Positions 1 through 9,008 of a DNA stretch of 64,000 bases are shown piece by piece. A program made the translations under genes and the position numbers. The notes beneath the pieces are model-generated. The model was not told where the DNA came from and searched no databases. It saw only the letters and a program-made list of their open reading frames with translations. The stretch is from the NCBI RefSeq assembly GCF_009674535.1, contig NZ_WKJK01000012.1:167069-231068 (forward strand), given 5' to 3'. Position 1 is the stretch's first letter. The number at the start of each line of letters is the position of its first letter. Origin of the DNA: Duganella guangzhouensis (lineage in GTDB: Bacteria; Pseudomonadota; Gammaproteobacteria; Burkholderiales; Burkholderiaceae_D).

Positions 1-2
1 AC

Positions 3-77
3 GACCGACTGATACGTCAATGGCGCCGCGAGTTCCAAGCCTTCCTCGACAAATTCGACCGAGGCTTTGTGCTATGA
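3..77 (+). CDS. C-terminal end of an upstream gene, unidentified
   Basis: An open frame enters from the left edge and gives 24 residues ending in KFDRGFVL before TGA. Its stop overlaps the start codon of the next gene in an ATGA arrangement, which implies translational coupling with the J-domain gene. Too little is present to name the protein. Membrane J-like proteins of this kind often follow an Hsp70-family gene such as hscC, so a chaperone is a guess from context only. Confidence 0.5.
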   Translation, partial: DRLIRQWRREFQAFLDKFDRGFVL

Positions 78-1720
78 GCTGCTGGGAGATACTCGGCATT
101 GCCATTACCACCGATGCGGCCACCATCAAGAAAGCCTATGCATCGCGCCTGAAAGTCACGCGTCCCGATGAAGACGCGGAAGGCTATCAGCGCCTGCGCG
201 ACGCCTATCAGCAAGCGCTCCAGCAAAGCAAGGCCACCCCGCAACCTGCGCCAAGCGAATCGGCATCACCAGCACCGCCGCCAGTTGCGGAAGCACCGGA
301 AATGCGCGCCGAGCAGTTCATCAATATCGTATTCCAGCACTGGGATATCGAAGACCAGTCCAGCCTCATGGTGTTCTGGCCTGAGCTCAAGGCAAAACTG
401 GACCGTGTACCGCTGAATCAAATCAGCGTCTTTTCCAATATCGCAGCATCAATGGTGCTGCAGTACCCCAAACTACCGGTGGAATTCGTCGAGCAGCTCG
501 GCTTACATTTTGAATGGAAGCGCGACTTCACTCTGGCACGAAATCTCGGTGCTGGACGCGCGACAGATTTGCTCGCACGGCTGGAGCGCGTTTCCTTTGA
601 GCTGGGAACACTACGCATGAAAAGGGAGCTTGAGCAGCGAGCTGCCATCAATGAAGCCAAGCGGAATAAGGAAGCGGAAGAGCAGCGCATCACAGACATA
701 GAACAGCGATTTGCCAACGCCGCAGCCTTCGCGCGCCTGCTTGGCAGTGCTACACCTAACGTCAGCAAGCTGCATGCATTCCTCGCCGGACCATGCCTGC
801 GGCAGAACTGGAATCAGCTAACGGCCGAGCATTGCGAAGTACTTGACATCCGTTCCGAAGCGATATCTCAGGGTGCCGATTTGTTAGCTCAGGCGGGACG
901 TATGCGCAGCTTGCTGTCATTAACCATCGCCTGCGTTGCGGCCGTCCTCAATATAATCCTGGGTTCCGGGCACGACTATGCATTGCCATTGCTGTTGGTC
1001 ATACTGCTTTCCTATTTTTTCCCCGTAGGCTACTGGCATGAATCGTTGAAGAACTACCTTTACCCTCAGCGCATCGCAGATGCTCTGTTTACTCAAGGTG
1101 TGCGCGATCCGAAGTTTGCCCGTATCACAAGCGTGATGGCCTGCTTCTATGCGATGGGTATCTGCCTGATGATCAATAAAACCTTACCCGATGAGGCTTT
1201 TCCAATTGTCGCGATCGTAGCAGTCGCCTTGTTGTTATTCGTTTCCTGGTCTGCTCCGCGTGAAGCAAATCAACCGGATATAGAAATCACGCCAGCCATC
1301 TTCTGCTTGTGCCTGACCTCCTGCTGGACACTGGGCCTGAAGGGTGCCACGCTCGTCAGCGTCAGCGCATTTTGGCATGCCTGGTCCTATGCCGCGAAGA
1401 AGCAAACCTGGCTTTGGTCAGGCGCCATCATCTGGCTGTTGACCAGCGTGGGACTGTATTTCTATTACGACGGTATGCCGATCGCCGCCATTGGTATCGG
1501 CGTGCCTTGGCTGCTTTCTACTCTGTACAAGAAAGAATCGCTGGGATATGCATTGGCAGCCATGGGCGTGTCAGTCATCTATCTACCCACCGCAAACAGT
1601 GCTCTACAAATGGGCTGGACTGGCGTCGTTGCCTTGGCCTGGATTACCGCCAGCGCTGGCATGCGCTCGTGGAGCAGGCGCATGGTGCCCCAAGAGCTGC
1701 AATTACAGCAAGCAGCTTAA
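74..1720 (+). CDS. Membrane protein with degenerate N-terminal J-domain
   Basis: 548 residues. I start it at the ATG inside the ATGA overlap because the J-like helix pair begins at once (MSCWEILGI). Residues 1-50 resemble helices II and III of a DnaJ domain, but the HPD tripeptide that activates Hsp70 is RPD (residues 30-32). Residues about 55-85 are Ala/Pro-rich, and about 185-215 are charged and probably coiled-coil. From about residue 285 to the C-terminus there are eight or nine hydrophobic segments, so the protein sits in the inner membrane with its J-like part probably cytoplasmic. Its client and partner are unknown. Its stop overlaps the convergent waaA stop by four bases. Confidence 0.7.
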   Translation: MSCWEILGIAITTDAATIKKAYASRLKVTRPDEDAEGYQRLRDAYQQALQQSKATPQPAPSESASPAPPPVAEAPEMRAEQFINIVFQHWDIEDQSSLMVFWPELKAKLDRVPLNQISVFSNIAASMVLQYPKLPVEFVEQLGLHFEWKRDFTLARNLGAGRATDLLARLERVSFELGTLRMKRELEQRAAINEAKRNKEAEEQRITDIEQRFANAAAFARLLGSATPNVSKLHAFLAGPCLRQNWNQLTAEHCEVLDIRSEAISQGADLLAQAGRMRSLLSLTIACVAAVLNIILGSGHDYALPLLLVILLSYFFPVGYWHESLKNYLYPQRIADALFTQGVRDPKFARITSVMACFYAMGICLMINKTLPDEAFPIVAIVAVALLLFVSWSAPREANQPDIEITPAIFCLCLTSCWTLGLKGATLVSVSAFWHAWSYAAKKQTWLWSGAIIWLLTSVGLYFYYDGMPIAAIGIGVPWLLSTLYKKESLGYALAAMGVSVIYLPTANSALQMGWTGVVALAWITASAGMRSWSRRMVPQELQLQQAA

Positions 1721-3021
1721 GCATCGATCAGGGATGGCAACAAGGCCAGCGTGCGGCGGGTGGCGCCGCGGTGTTGGTTGGCGAAGGTTTGGGCGTTCAG
1801 GCCCATTGTCGTGCGCGCGCTGCTGTCGTTGAGCAGACGGGCGGTGGTGGCGATCAGATCGTCGGCGTCGGTGATGCGTTGGGCGCCGCCGGCGGCTAGC
1901 GCGTCTTCCGTCACTAGGGCGAAGTTGAACGTGTGCTGGCCGATCAGCACTGGCTTGCCCAGCGCGGCCGGTTCGATCAGGTTCTGGCCGCCCAGCGGCA
2001 TCAGGCTGCCGCCGACGAAGGCGATGTCGCACGCCGAGTAGTAGGCGAACATTTCGCCCATCGAGTCCCCTAGCAGCACGTCGACGCTGTGCGGCATGGC
2101 GCCGCCGTCCAGCGCCAGCTTGCTGCGGCGTTCGACCGTCAAGCCGCGCGCCGCGATCATTTTTTCCACTTCATCGAAGCGCTGTGGATGACGCGGAACC
2201 ATCAGCAACAGCGTCTCCGCCGGCAGCGCGCTGCGGCCGGCCTGCCACGCAGACAGGATCAGTTCTTCCTCGCCCTCACGGGTGGAGGCGCACAGCAGCA
2301 CTGGACGCGCACCGATGGCGGCGCGCAGCGCGGCACCGATGGCCAGTGCGGCCTCCGGCACCACCACATCAAACTTGATGCTGCCGGTGACTTCCACGCG
2401 TGTCACGCCCAGCGAGCGCACGCGCTGCGCGTCGGCCTCGGTCTGCGCTGCGACCAGCGTGATACCACGCGCGGCATCGGTCATCAACGAACCCAGACGC
2501 GTGGCCTTGCGCAGCGAGCGCTCCGACAAACGCGCATTAGCCAGCACCACCGGCACCTTGCGCGCGCCGCAGACGGCGATCAGGTTAGGCCATACCTCGG
2601 TCTCCATCAGAATGCACACCGACGGCTGGAAATGGCGGATAAAGCGCGACACCATGCTACCGGTGTCATACGGAAGATACGATTGCACCAGCCGTTCGCC
2701 ATGCTTGGCAAACAGCGCTTTGCCAGTGGCGCGGCCGGTCGGCGTCATGTGGGTGAGGATGATGCGGCTCGACGGATACTCGGCCAGCAGCGCATCCACC
2801 AATGGCTCGGCGGCGCGCGTTTCGCCAACCGAGACGGCGTGCACCCACAAGGTGGGCCCAGCGGCGGCCGACGCCGCGTCGGCCGCAGTGGCGCGGCTAT
2901 AAAAGCCCAGCCGCTCGCCCCAGTGCTGACGATAGCCCGGCTCCTTGCGGCCACGCAGCCACAGGCGCGTCAGCACCAGCGGCAAGGCCAGCCACCACAT
3001 CAAAGAATAAAACAAGCGCAT
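1717..3021 (-). CDS. waaA: 3-deoxy-D-manno-octulosonic acid (Kdo) transferase, lipid A
   Basis: 434 residues, the usual length for WaaA/KdtA (GT30 family). The enzyme transfers Kdo from CMP-Kdo to lipid IV-A at the inner face of the inner membrane, the first step of LPS core assembly. The N-terminal hydrophobic anchor (LMWWLALPLVLTRLW) is followed by the WGERLGFY segment with the family's acidic residue, then VHAVSVGE and METEVWPN, all typical of the family. The C-terminal half carries the GT-B donor-binding region (GGSLMPLGGQNLIEPAA). It lies four bases after waaC and is the last gene of the minus-strand LPS block. The gene convergent to it leaves no room for a terminator. Confidence 0.95.
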   Translation of the reverse strand: MRLFYSLMWWLALPLVLTRLWLRGRKEPGYRQHWGERLGFYSRATAADAASAAAGPTLWVHAVSVGETRAAEPLVDALLAEYPSSRIILTHMTPTGRATGKALFAKHGERLVQSYLPYDTGSMVSRFIRHFQPSVCILMETEVWPNLIAVCGARKVPVVLANARLSERSLRKATRLGSLMTDAARGITLVAAQTEADAQRVRSLGVTRVEVTGSIKFDVVVPEAALAIGAALRAAIGARPVLLCASTREGEEELILSAWQAGRSALPAETLLLMVPRHPQRFDEVEKMIAARGLTVERRSKLALDGGAMPHSVDVLLGDSMGEMFAYYSACDIAFVGGSLMPLGGQNLIEPAALGKPVLIGQHTFNFALVTEDALAAGGAQRITDADDLIATTARLLNDSSARTTMGLNAQTFANQHRGATRRTLALLPSLIDA

Positions 3022-3025
3022 GGAA

Positions 3026-4030
3026 TTAAGTAAGCAGACTCCGGGCCGCAGTCAGCACCTCCGCCACCGATGGCGGCGTGCCCTGATCGCCCAGGTTGAT
3101 TATACGCGGCGACCAGTTACCCTCGGTCTTCCAGCGCGGCGAATCCGCGTAGATCTCCACCGTCGGCCGCACAAACGCGGCGGCGATGTGCACCAGCCCC
3201 GTATCAACGCCCACCACCAGCGTGGCGCGGCGCGCCACCATGATCGCATCGGCCATCGACAGCTTGGGCAGCAGCCGTGCATTCGGCAGCTGCGCCGCCA
3301 GATGCTCGGCTTCCGCCTTCTCCTTGGGCGAGCCCCAAGGCAGCAGGATCGGCATCGGCGCCAGCTCCCGGCCCAGCGCGATCCAGTGCTCCGGCGCCCA
3401 CTTCTTGGCGTCGCGCGCGGTGCCATGGAAGAACACCACATACGACTCCGGCATCCACTCCGGACGCGGCGTATCGTCCGGCACCGACGGCAAGCCGAAA
3501 TCGGCCGGCGTATCGACCGCATAACCCAGCGCCGCACCGGCGACGATGCGCCCGCGCGCCACCGCGTGCGTGCGCGGATCGGTCGGAATACTCAGGTTAT
3601 GGAAGATGCGCGAGATGCCCTCATAGCCCGAGCCCTCGCTGCCATTGGCCAGGCCAACCTTGCGGCCGCCCTTCACCACCCGGGCCGCGCCCATGATGAT
3701 GCCGGTCTTGAGCAAGCCCTGGGTATCGAACACATAGTCGTACTCCTGCTGGCGCAGGGTACGGAAAAACGACTTGATCTCGGCCCGCGTTTCCGCCTTG
3801 CCCAGACTCTTGCGCCAGCGCCGCAACGCGAACGGAATCACGTTGCGCACGCGCGCATTCAAGCGCACCAGGCTGACAAAGCCCTCCTCCACCACCCAGT
3901 CGATATTCGCGTCAGGGAAGTGGCGGGCGATGTCGGCCACCATCGGCATGTTATGCAGCACATCGCCCAGCGACGACACGCGCACCAGCAAAATATTCAA
4001 CGGCTTGCCGCCGCGCGCAGGCGTCGCCAT
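3026..4030 (-). CDS. waaC: Lipopolysaccharide heptosyltransferase I
   Basis: 334 residues, GT9 family. It adds the first L-glycero-D-manno-heptose to Kdo2-lipid A on the cytoplasmic side of the inner membrane. The N-terminal ILLVRVSSLGDVLHNMP is the hallmark of heptosyltransferase I, and the C-terminal VGVDTGLVHIAAA is the ADP-heptose binding signature. The start gives ten extra residues (MATPARGGKP) before the conserved strand; no later start codon fits. It sits between the phosphomannomutase gene (4 bases upstream) and waaA (4 bases downstream), so the three are probably co-transcribed. Confidence 0.94.
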   Translation of the reverse strand: MATPARGGKPLNILLVRVSSLGDVLHNMPMVADIARHFPDANIDWVVEEGFVSLVRLNARVRNVIPFALRRWRKSLGKAETRAEIKSFFRTLRQQEYDYVFDTQGLLKTGIIMGAARVVKGGRKVGLANGSEGSGYEGISRIFHNLSIPTDPRTHAVARGRIVAGAALGYAVDTPADFGLPSVPDDTPRPEWMPESYVVFFHGTARDAKKWAPEHWIALGRELAPMPILLPWGSPKEKAEAEHLAAQLPNARLLPKLSMADAIMVARRATLVVGVDTGLVHIAAAFVRPTVEIYADSPRWKTEGNWSPRIINLGDQGTPPSVAEVLTAARSLLT

Positions 4031-4034
4031 GGGC

Positions 4035-5417
4035 TTAGAACGGCAGCTCCGCGTCCGGCTTGGCAGCCAGGATCACGCGCTTGAACTGGCCCTGAATGCG
4101 CTCCAGCGCGGCCGGGTTTTCGGCTTCGAAGCGCATCACAATCACCGGCGTGGTGTTGGACGAACGCGCCAGGCCGAAGCCATCCTCGTACTCCACGCGC
4201 AGGCCGTCGATGGTGATGATCTGCTGATGGCCAGGGAATTCGGCGTCGGCGCGCAGCTTGTCCATCAGCGCGAAGTTCTCGCCTTCCTTCAGGTGCAGAT
4301 GCAGTTCCGGCGTGCTGTCCGATTGCGGCAGCGCGTTCAGCAGCGCCGACGGATCTTTTTCCTTGGTCAGGATTTCCAGCATGCGCGCGCCGGCGTACAG
4401 GCCGTCGTCGAAACCGTACCAGCGATCCTTGAAGAAGATGTGACCACTCATCTCGCCGCCCAGCGGGGCGCCGGTTTCCTTCAGCTTGGCCTTCACCAGC
4501 GAGTGGCCGGTTTTGTACATCAGCGGCTTGCCGCCCGACTTCTCGATGTACGGCGCCAGATGGCGGGTGCACTTCACATCGTACAGAATCTCGGCGCCGA
4601 CGTTGCGCGACAGTACGTCGGCCGCGAACAGCATCATCTGACGGTCAGGATAAATGATCTGGCCATCCTTGGTGACCAGCCCGAGGCGGTCGCCATCGCC
4701 GTCGAAGGCCAGGCCGATTTCGGCATCGGTCTCCTGCAGCGCACGGATCAGATCCTGCAGATTTTCAGGATGCGCCGGGTCCGGGTGGTGGTTAGGGAAA
4801 TTGCCGTCCACTTCGCAGAACAGCTCAATCACCTCACAGCCCATGCCGCGATACAGATCGCCCGCGAACGCGCCGGCCACACCGTTGCCGGCATCGACCG
4901 CGATCTTGATCGGACGCGCGATCTTCACATCGCCAATGATGCGTTGCAGGTACTCGGCGCGGATATCGTAAGTGCTGTAGGCGCCCGGCGTGGCCGACGG
5001 CTTGCCGTCATGCGCCAGCGCGCTGTCGTACAGACCGGTGATGGCGTCGCCGTAAATCGCTTCGCCGGCCAGCACCATCTTGAAGCCGTTGTAGTCCGGC
5101 GGATTGTGGCTGCCGGTGACCATGATGCCGGAACGCGCGTCCAGCACATTGGTGCCGAAGTAGACCATCGGCGTGGCCACCACGCCCAGGTCGATCACGT
5201 CGACGCCGGCCGACTGCAAGCCCTCGGCCAGCGCCTTGGCCAGCGACGGGCCGGACAAACGGCCGTCACGGCCGATCACCACCTTTTTTTCGCCCTTGGC
5301 CAGCGCGGCGCGGCCGAACGCGGCGCCGATCTGGTGTGCAACGCCCGCATCCAGGGTTTTATCGATGATGCCGCGAATATCGTAAGCTTTGAAAATCGTT
5401 TTGGATAAGGAGACCAT
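4035..5417 (-). CDS. Phosphomannomutase/phosphoglucomutase (AlgC/ManB type)
   Basis: 460 residues, close to Pseudomonas AlgC. It interconverts hexose 1- and 6-phosphates (mannose or glucose), feeding GDP-mannose and nucleotide-glucose pools for LPS and exopolysaccharide. The phosphoserine loop is seen as TGSHNPPDYNG, the metal loop as AFDGDGDRLG, the sugar-binding loop as GGEMSGH and the phosphate-binding loop near the C-terminus as RSSNTTPV. It lies 37 bases downstream of the lipid-linked sugar transferase and just upstream of waaC, which fits a role in supplying surface sugars. Which of the two activities dominates cannot be read from sequence. Confidence 0.92.
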   Translation of the reverse strand: MVSLSKTIFKAYDIRGIIDKTLDAGVAHQIGAAFGRAALAKGEKKVVIGRDGRLSGPSLAKALAEGLQSAGVDVIDLGVVATPMVYFGTNVLDARSGIMVTGSHNPPDYNGFKMVLAGEAIYGDAITGLYDSALAHDGKPSATPGAYSTYDIRAEYLQRIIGDVKIARPIKIAVDAGNGVAGAFAGDLYRGMGCEVIELFCEVDGNFPNHHPDPAHPENLQDLIRALQETDAEIGLAFDGDGDRLGLVTKDGQIIYPDRQMMLFAADVLSRNVGAEILYDVKCTRHLAPYIEKSGGKPLMYKTGHSLVKAKLKETGAPLGGEMSGHIFFKDRWYGFDDGLYAGARMLEILTKEKDPSALLNALPQSDSTPELHLHLKEGENFALMDKLRADAEFPGHQQIITIDGLRVEYEDGFGLARSSNTTPVIVMRFEAENPAALERIQGQFKRVILAAKPDAELPF

Positions 5418-5454
5418 AATGAGCGATAAGTGAGAGCGATTGGTTAGTGTATCA

Positions 5455-6549
5455 TCAATGTTTTTTATGGCGTATCATCCAGCGCGGCGCGCGGAAACGT
5501 ACGATGCGCACATAAATCCAGATGTAGCAGCCGATGAACAGCAGGCAGGACACCATCAGCACCCAGGTATGGCGCCAGAACACGGTGGCCGGGATCACCG
5601 CCATCAGCGAGAACAGCCACAGATAGGGCGACGTCATCGAATTACGGCGGATCAGCGCGCGCGCCTCCTTGCGGCCCACGGCCCACTGCACCACGCGCCG
5701 GAAAATCAGGCTGTGCAGGTGGATACCGTCTGGCACCGCCGGCGACTTACCGCGCACGAACATGCGGCGATACACCGAGAACATGGTCTCGAACGCCGGA
5801 TAAATCAACAGCAGCGCCGCATACCAGGTCGACACCTGCGGATTGCGCATCACCAGCAGCAACGCCAGCTCGCCCAGCATGAAGCCGATAAAGTACGCGC
5901 CGCCGTCGCCGAGGAAAATCAGGCCGACCGGATAATTCCAGATCAGGAAACCGGCGGTGGCGCCGGCCACCATCAGCGCCGCGATCAGCACGAACATATC
6001 GTTGACCTGCAGCGCCACATAGCCCAGCGACAGCAGCATGCAAATGCACACCACGCTGGCCAGGCCATTGAAACCATCGATGATATTGACCGCATTGGCG
6101 ATGCCGGCCACCGCCAGCACCGTCAGCGGCAGCGTGATCCACATATATGGCAGCGCCCAGGCCGAGAACGCCCAGTCGAGGCGGTCGATGCGGGCGTCGA
6201 GCAGGAAATAGCCGAGCGTGGCGGCGGTCATGGTCAGCAGCAGGCGGCGGGTGGCGCTGACGCGGCCGGTGTAATCCTCGACAATGCCGCCGGCGAAGGC
6301 GACGGCGGCGCAGGCCAGCAGCGACAGCAGCAGATCGCTGAGCACCGGCACGCGCCAGATCGAAATGGCGGAACTGAGCGCCACCGCCACAAAAATCGGC
6401 AGACCGCCGATCCGGGCCACATGGTGGGCATGGACTTTCTGCACGCCGTCGAAATTGGTGTCCAGCGCCGGTCCGTGCAATCTCGCCTCTTTAATGACCA
6501 GCAGGGTCAGCAGTGCGGAAGCGATAAAGCTCAGTAAGAAGGAAAACAT
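5455..6549 (-). CDS. Undecaprenyl-phosphate sugar-1-phosphate transferase, WecA/MraY family
   Basis: 364 residues with about ten hydrophobic segments. Members load a sugar 1-phosphate (often GlcNAc or a modified HexNAc) on undecaprenyl phosphate to start O-antigen or capsule synthesis. Visible family motifs are the HHVARIGGLPI region after the first helix, a GGIVEDYTGRVS segment (ED in place of the commoner DD), and NAVNIIDGFNGLAS for nucleotide and metal binding. The FLGDGGAYFIGF stretch is also typical. The sugar is unknown. It lies downstream of rfbD across a 169-base gap with a strong hairpin, and upstream of the phosphomannomutase. Confidence 0.88.
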   Translation of the reverse strand: MFSFLLSFIASALLTLLVIKEARLHGPALDTNFDGVQKVHAHHVARIGGLPIFVAVALSSAISIWRVPVLSDLLLSLLACAAVAFAGGIVEDYTGRVSATRRLLLTMTAATLGYFLLDARIDRLDWAFSAWALPYMWITLPLTVLAVAGIANAVNIIDGFNGLASVVCICMLLSLGYVALQVNDMFVLIAALMVAGATAGFLIWNYPVGLIFLGDGGAYFIGFMLGELALLLVMRNPQVSTWYAALLLIYPAFETMFSVYRRMFVRGKSPAVPDGIHLHSLIFRRVVQWAVGRKEARALIRRNSMTSPYLWLFSLMAVIPATVFWRHTWVLMVSCLLFIGCYIWIYVRIVRFRAPRWMIRHKKH

Positions 6550-6626
6550 ATTATTTTAAATTCTGCGTTGTATCGCAACACGAAGCATTAACAACGTGCC
6601 AACAGCTGATTGTACAGGATTACACG

Positions 6627-6654
6627 CGGCGGCCAGCGTTTTGGGCGGCCGCCG
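6627..6654. other. GC-rich hairpin between rfbD and the WecA-like gene
   Basis: A perfect 8-base inverted repeat (CGGCGGCC / GGCCGCCG) with a 12-base loop lies in the 169-base gap after rfbD. No T-run follows on either strand, so it is not a classical intrinsic terminator. It could slow RNA polymerase or protect the rfb mRNA 3' end. Confidence 0.4.
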
Positions 6655-6718
6655 GCATGATACCAGTAGCAACTTGCTCATGTGGCCATGCTTACCAATC
6701 GATACAACTCCGGAGGAA

Positions 6719-7576
6719 TTAGCGCATGCAGAGATGCAGGGCTTCTTTCCAGTGGGGCAGATGGCAGAAACGCGCCATCAGGCGTTCGGACGACATCACC
6801 GAATATTGCGGCCGGCGCGCCGGGGTCGGGTACTCGGCGCTGGTGATCGGCACCACCTTGCAGCTCAGGCCCGCTTCTTCGATGATGGCTTCGGTGAATT
6901 CGTGCCAGGTGGTCTGGCCTTGCGCGCTCAGGTGATACACGCCGCTGTTTTGCACCCACCACTCGCGTCCGCCCGCGTGCGCCTGCGACAGCACCTGGGC
7001 CGTGATGTCGGCGATGGTGCGGCTCCAGGTCGGCGCGCCGTGCTGGTCGGCCACCACGCGCAGTTCATCGCGTTCCTTGGCCAGCCGCAGCATGGTCAGC
7101 AGGAAGTTCTTGCCGCGCATGCCGTACACCCAGCTGGTGCGGAAGATCAGGTGCGGAATACCGGCCGCCGCGATCGCGCGCTCACCGGCCAGTTTGCTGG
7201 CGCCATAGACGTTCAGCGGCCCCAGCGGATCATCCTCCACCCGCGCCGTCGGCTGCGAGCCGTCAAACACATAGTCGGTGGAGTAATGCACCAGCGCCGC
7301 GCCCAGTAGCTTGGCTTCCTCGGCCATCACGCCTGGCGCTTCGGCGTTGATGCGGTGTGCCAGTTCGGGCTCGCTCTCGGCCTTGTCGACCGCCGTGTAG
7401 GCGGCCGGATTGACGATCAGCTTGGGCTTGACGCTGCGGATCACGTCGCGCACCTGGTCCAGATCGGACAGGTCCATGACATTGCGGTCCACCGCCACCA
7501 CCTCGCCCACACCCTGCAGGCTGCGCGCCAATTCGTAGCCAACCTGGCCGGTGCTACCGGTCAGCAGCACCTTCAT
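6719..7576 (-). CDS. rfbD: dTDP-4-dehydrorhamnose reductase
   Basis: 285 residues, last enzyme of the dTDP-L-rhamnose pathway; reduces dTDP-4-keto-L-rhamnose with NAD(P)H in the cytoplasm. The N-terminal nucleotide-binding motif reads GSTGQVGYEL, a STDYVFDG segment follows at about residue 105, and the catalytic Tyr-Lys pair is in YGASKLAGE at about residue 130. Its ATG overlaps the rfbC stop by four bases. It ends the rfbBACD operon. Confidence 0.95.
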   Translation of the reverse strand: MKVLLTGSTGQVGYELARSLQGVGEVVAVDRNVMDLSDLDQVRDVIRSVKPKLIVNPAAYTAVDKAESEPELAHRINAEAPGVMAEEAKLLGAALVHYSTDYVFDGSQPTARVEDDPLGPLNVYGASKLAGERAIAAAGIPHLIFRTSWVYGMRGKNFLLTMLRLAKERDELRVVADQHGAPTWSRTIADITAQVLSQAHAGGREWWVQNSGVYHLSAQGQTTWHEFTEAIIEEAGLSCKVVPITSAEYPTPARRPQYSVMSSERLMARFCHLPHWKEALHLCMR

Positions 7577-8121
7577 GCGAACACCTCGGCGTCGGCCAGC
7601 AGCAACGCGGCCTGGTCTTTACCGGACAGCAGCGGTGCGGCGTCCAGCACCGGCCATTGGATGCCGATCGCCGGGTCGTTCCACAGGATCGCGCGCTCAT
7701 GTTCGGGCGCCCAGTAGTCGGTGGTCTTGTACAGGAATTCGGCGGAATCGGAGGTGACCACGAAACCATGCGCGAAGCCGGCCGGTATCCACATCTGCAG
7801 CTTGTTTTCGGCCGACAGTTCCAGTCCAAACCACTGGCCAAAGGTCGGCGAGCTCTTGCGGATGTCGACCGCGACGTCGAACACCGAACCGGCGGTGGCG
7901 CGCACCAGCTTGCCCTGGGCTTGCTGAATTTGATAATGCAGGCCGCGCAGCACGCCCTTGGTCGAGCGCGAATGGTTGTCCTGCACGAATTCGGTGGTGA
8001 CGCCGGTCAGCTCGCTAAAGCGGCGGGCGTTGTAGCTTTCAAAGAAAAAACCGCGGTCGTCGCCGAAGACGCGTGGCTCCAGCACCAGCAAGCCTTCCAG
8101 CGGCGTAGTAATGACATTCAT
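7573..8121 (-). CDS. rfbC: dTDP-4-dehydrorhamnose 3,5-epimerase
   Basis: 182 residues, usual size for this cupin-fold epimerase, which inverts C3 and C5 of dTDP-4-keto-6-deoxy-glucose. The family stretches GLLVLEPRVFGDDRGFF, QDNHSRSTKGVLRGLHYQ (general-base His) and DVAVDIRKSSPTFG are all present, as is PAGFAHGF near the middle. It overlaps its neighbours by four bases on both sides, so all four rfb genes are translationally linked. Confidence 0.95.
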   Translation of the reverse strand: MNVITTPLEGLLVLEPRVFGDDRGFFFESYNARRFSELTGVTTEFVQDNHSRSTKGVLRGLHYQIQQAQGKLVRATAGSVFDVAVDIRKSSPTFGQWFGLELSAENKLQMWIPAGFAHGFVVTSDSAEFLYKTTDYWAPEHERAILWNDPAIGIQWPVLDAAPLLSGKDQAALLLADAEVFA

Positions 8122-9008
8122 CGTGGGACTACCTTATCTTCCAGAATTTGCAGCAGATATTGACCGTACTGGTTTTTCTTCAGCGGCTCGGCCAGCTTGC
8201 GCAGTTGCTCGGCGTCGATATAGCCCTTGCGATAGGCGATCTCTTCCGGGCAAGCCACCTTCAAGCCCTGACGTTTTTCAATCGTGGCGATGAACTGCCC
8301 CGCTTCCAGCAGCGATTCGTGGGTGCCGGTATCCAGCCAGGCCATGCCGCGCCCCATCACTTCGACATTCAGCTGCCCCTTTTCCAGATAGGCCTGGTTG
8401 ACGTCGGTGATTTCCAGCTCGCCACGCGGCGACGGCTTGATGCCGGCGGCAATGTCGCACACCTGGCTGTCGTAGAAGTACAGGCCGGTGACGGCGTAGT
8501 TCGATTTCGGCTGCTTCGGCTTTTCCTCGATCGACACCGCGCTGCGGTTCGCGTCGAACTCGACCACGCCATAACGTTCCGGATCCTGCACGTGATAGGC
8601 AAACACGGTGGCGCCGTCGGTCTGCTCGGTGGCGTGGCGCAGCAACGCGTCCAGGTCATTGCCGTAGTAGATGTTATCGCCCAGGATCAGCGCCGACGGC
8701 GCATCGCCCACAAACTCCCGGCCGATGATGAAGGCTTGCGCCAGCCCGTCCGGCGACGGCTGCACCGCGTAGCTGATGCTGATGCCCCACTGGCTGCCAT
8801 CGCCCAGCAGATCCTTGAAGCGCGGCGTGTCCTGCGGCGTCGAGATCAGCAGAATCTCGGTCATGCCGGCCAACATCAGCACCGTCAGCGGATGGTAGAT
8901 CATCGGCTTGTCGTAGATCGGCAGCAGCTGTTTGGAGACGCTCATGGTCACCGGATACAGCCGGGTGCCGGAACCGCCCGCGAGAATAATCCCTTTGCGC
9001 TTGTTCAT
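8118..9008 (-). CDS. rfbA: Glucose-1-phosphate thymidylyltransferase
   Basis: 296 residues from the ATG that overlaps the rfbB stop. A longer reading frame runs upstream into rfbB, but the family's conserved start (MNKRKGIILAGGSGTRLYP) fits this ATG. It makes dTDP-glucose from dTTP and glucose 1-phosphate, the entry step of the rhamnose pathway, and is normally inhibited by dTDP-rhamnose. The nucleotide-binding loop GGSGTRLYP, the KQLLPIYDKPMIYHPL segment and the ALILGDNIYYG metal-binding region are seen. Second gene of rfbBACD. Confidence 0.96.
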   Translation of the reverse strand: MNKRKGIILAGGSGTRLYPVTMSVSKQLLPIYDKPMIYHPLTVLMLAGMTEILLISTPQDTPRFKDLLGDGSQWGISISYAVQPSPDGLAQAFIIGREFVGDAPSALILGDNIYYGNDLDALLRHATEQTDGATVFAYHVQDPERYGVVEFDANRSAVSIEEKPKQPKSNYAVTGLYFYDSQVCDIAAGIKPSPRGELEITDVNQAYLEKGQLNVEVMGRGMAWLDTGTHESLLEAGQFIATIEKRQGLKVACPEEIAYRKGYIDAEQLRKLAEPLKKNQYGQYLLQILEDKVVPR

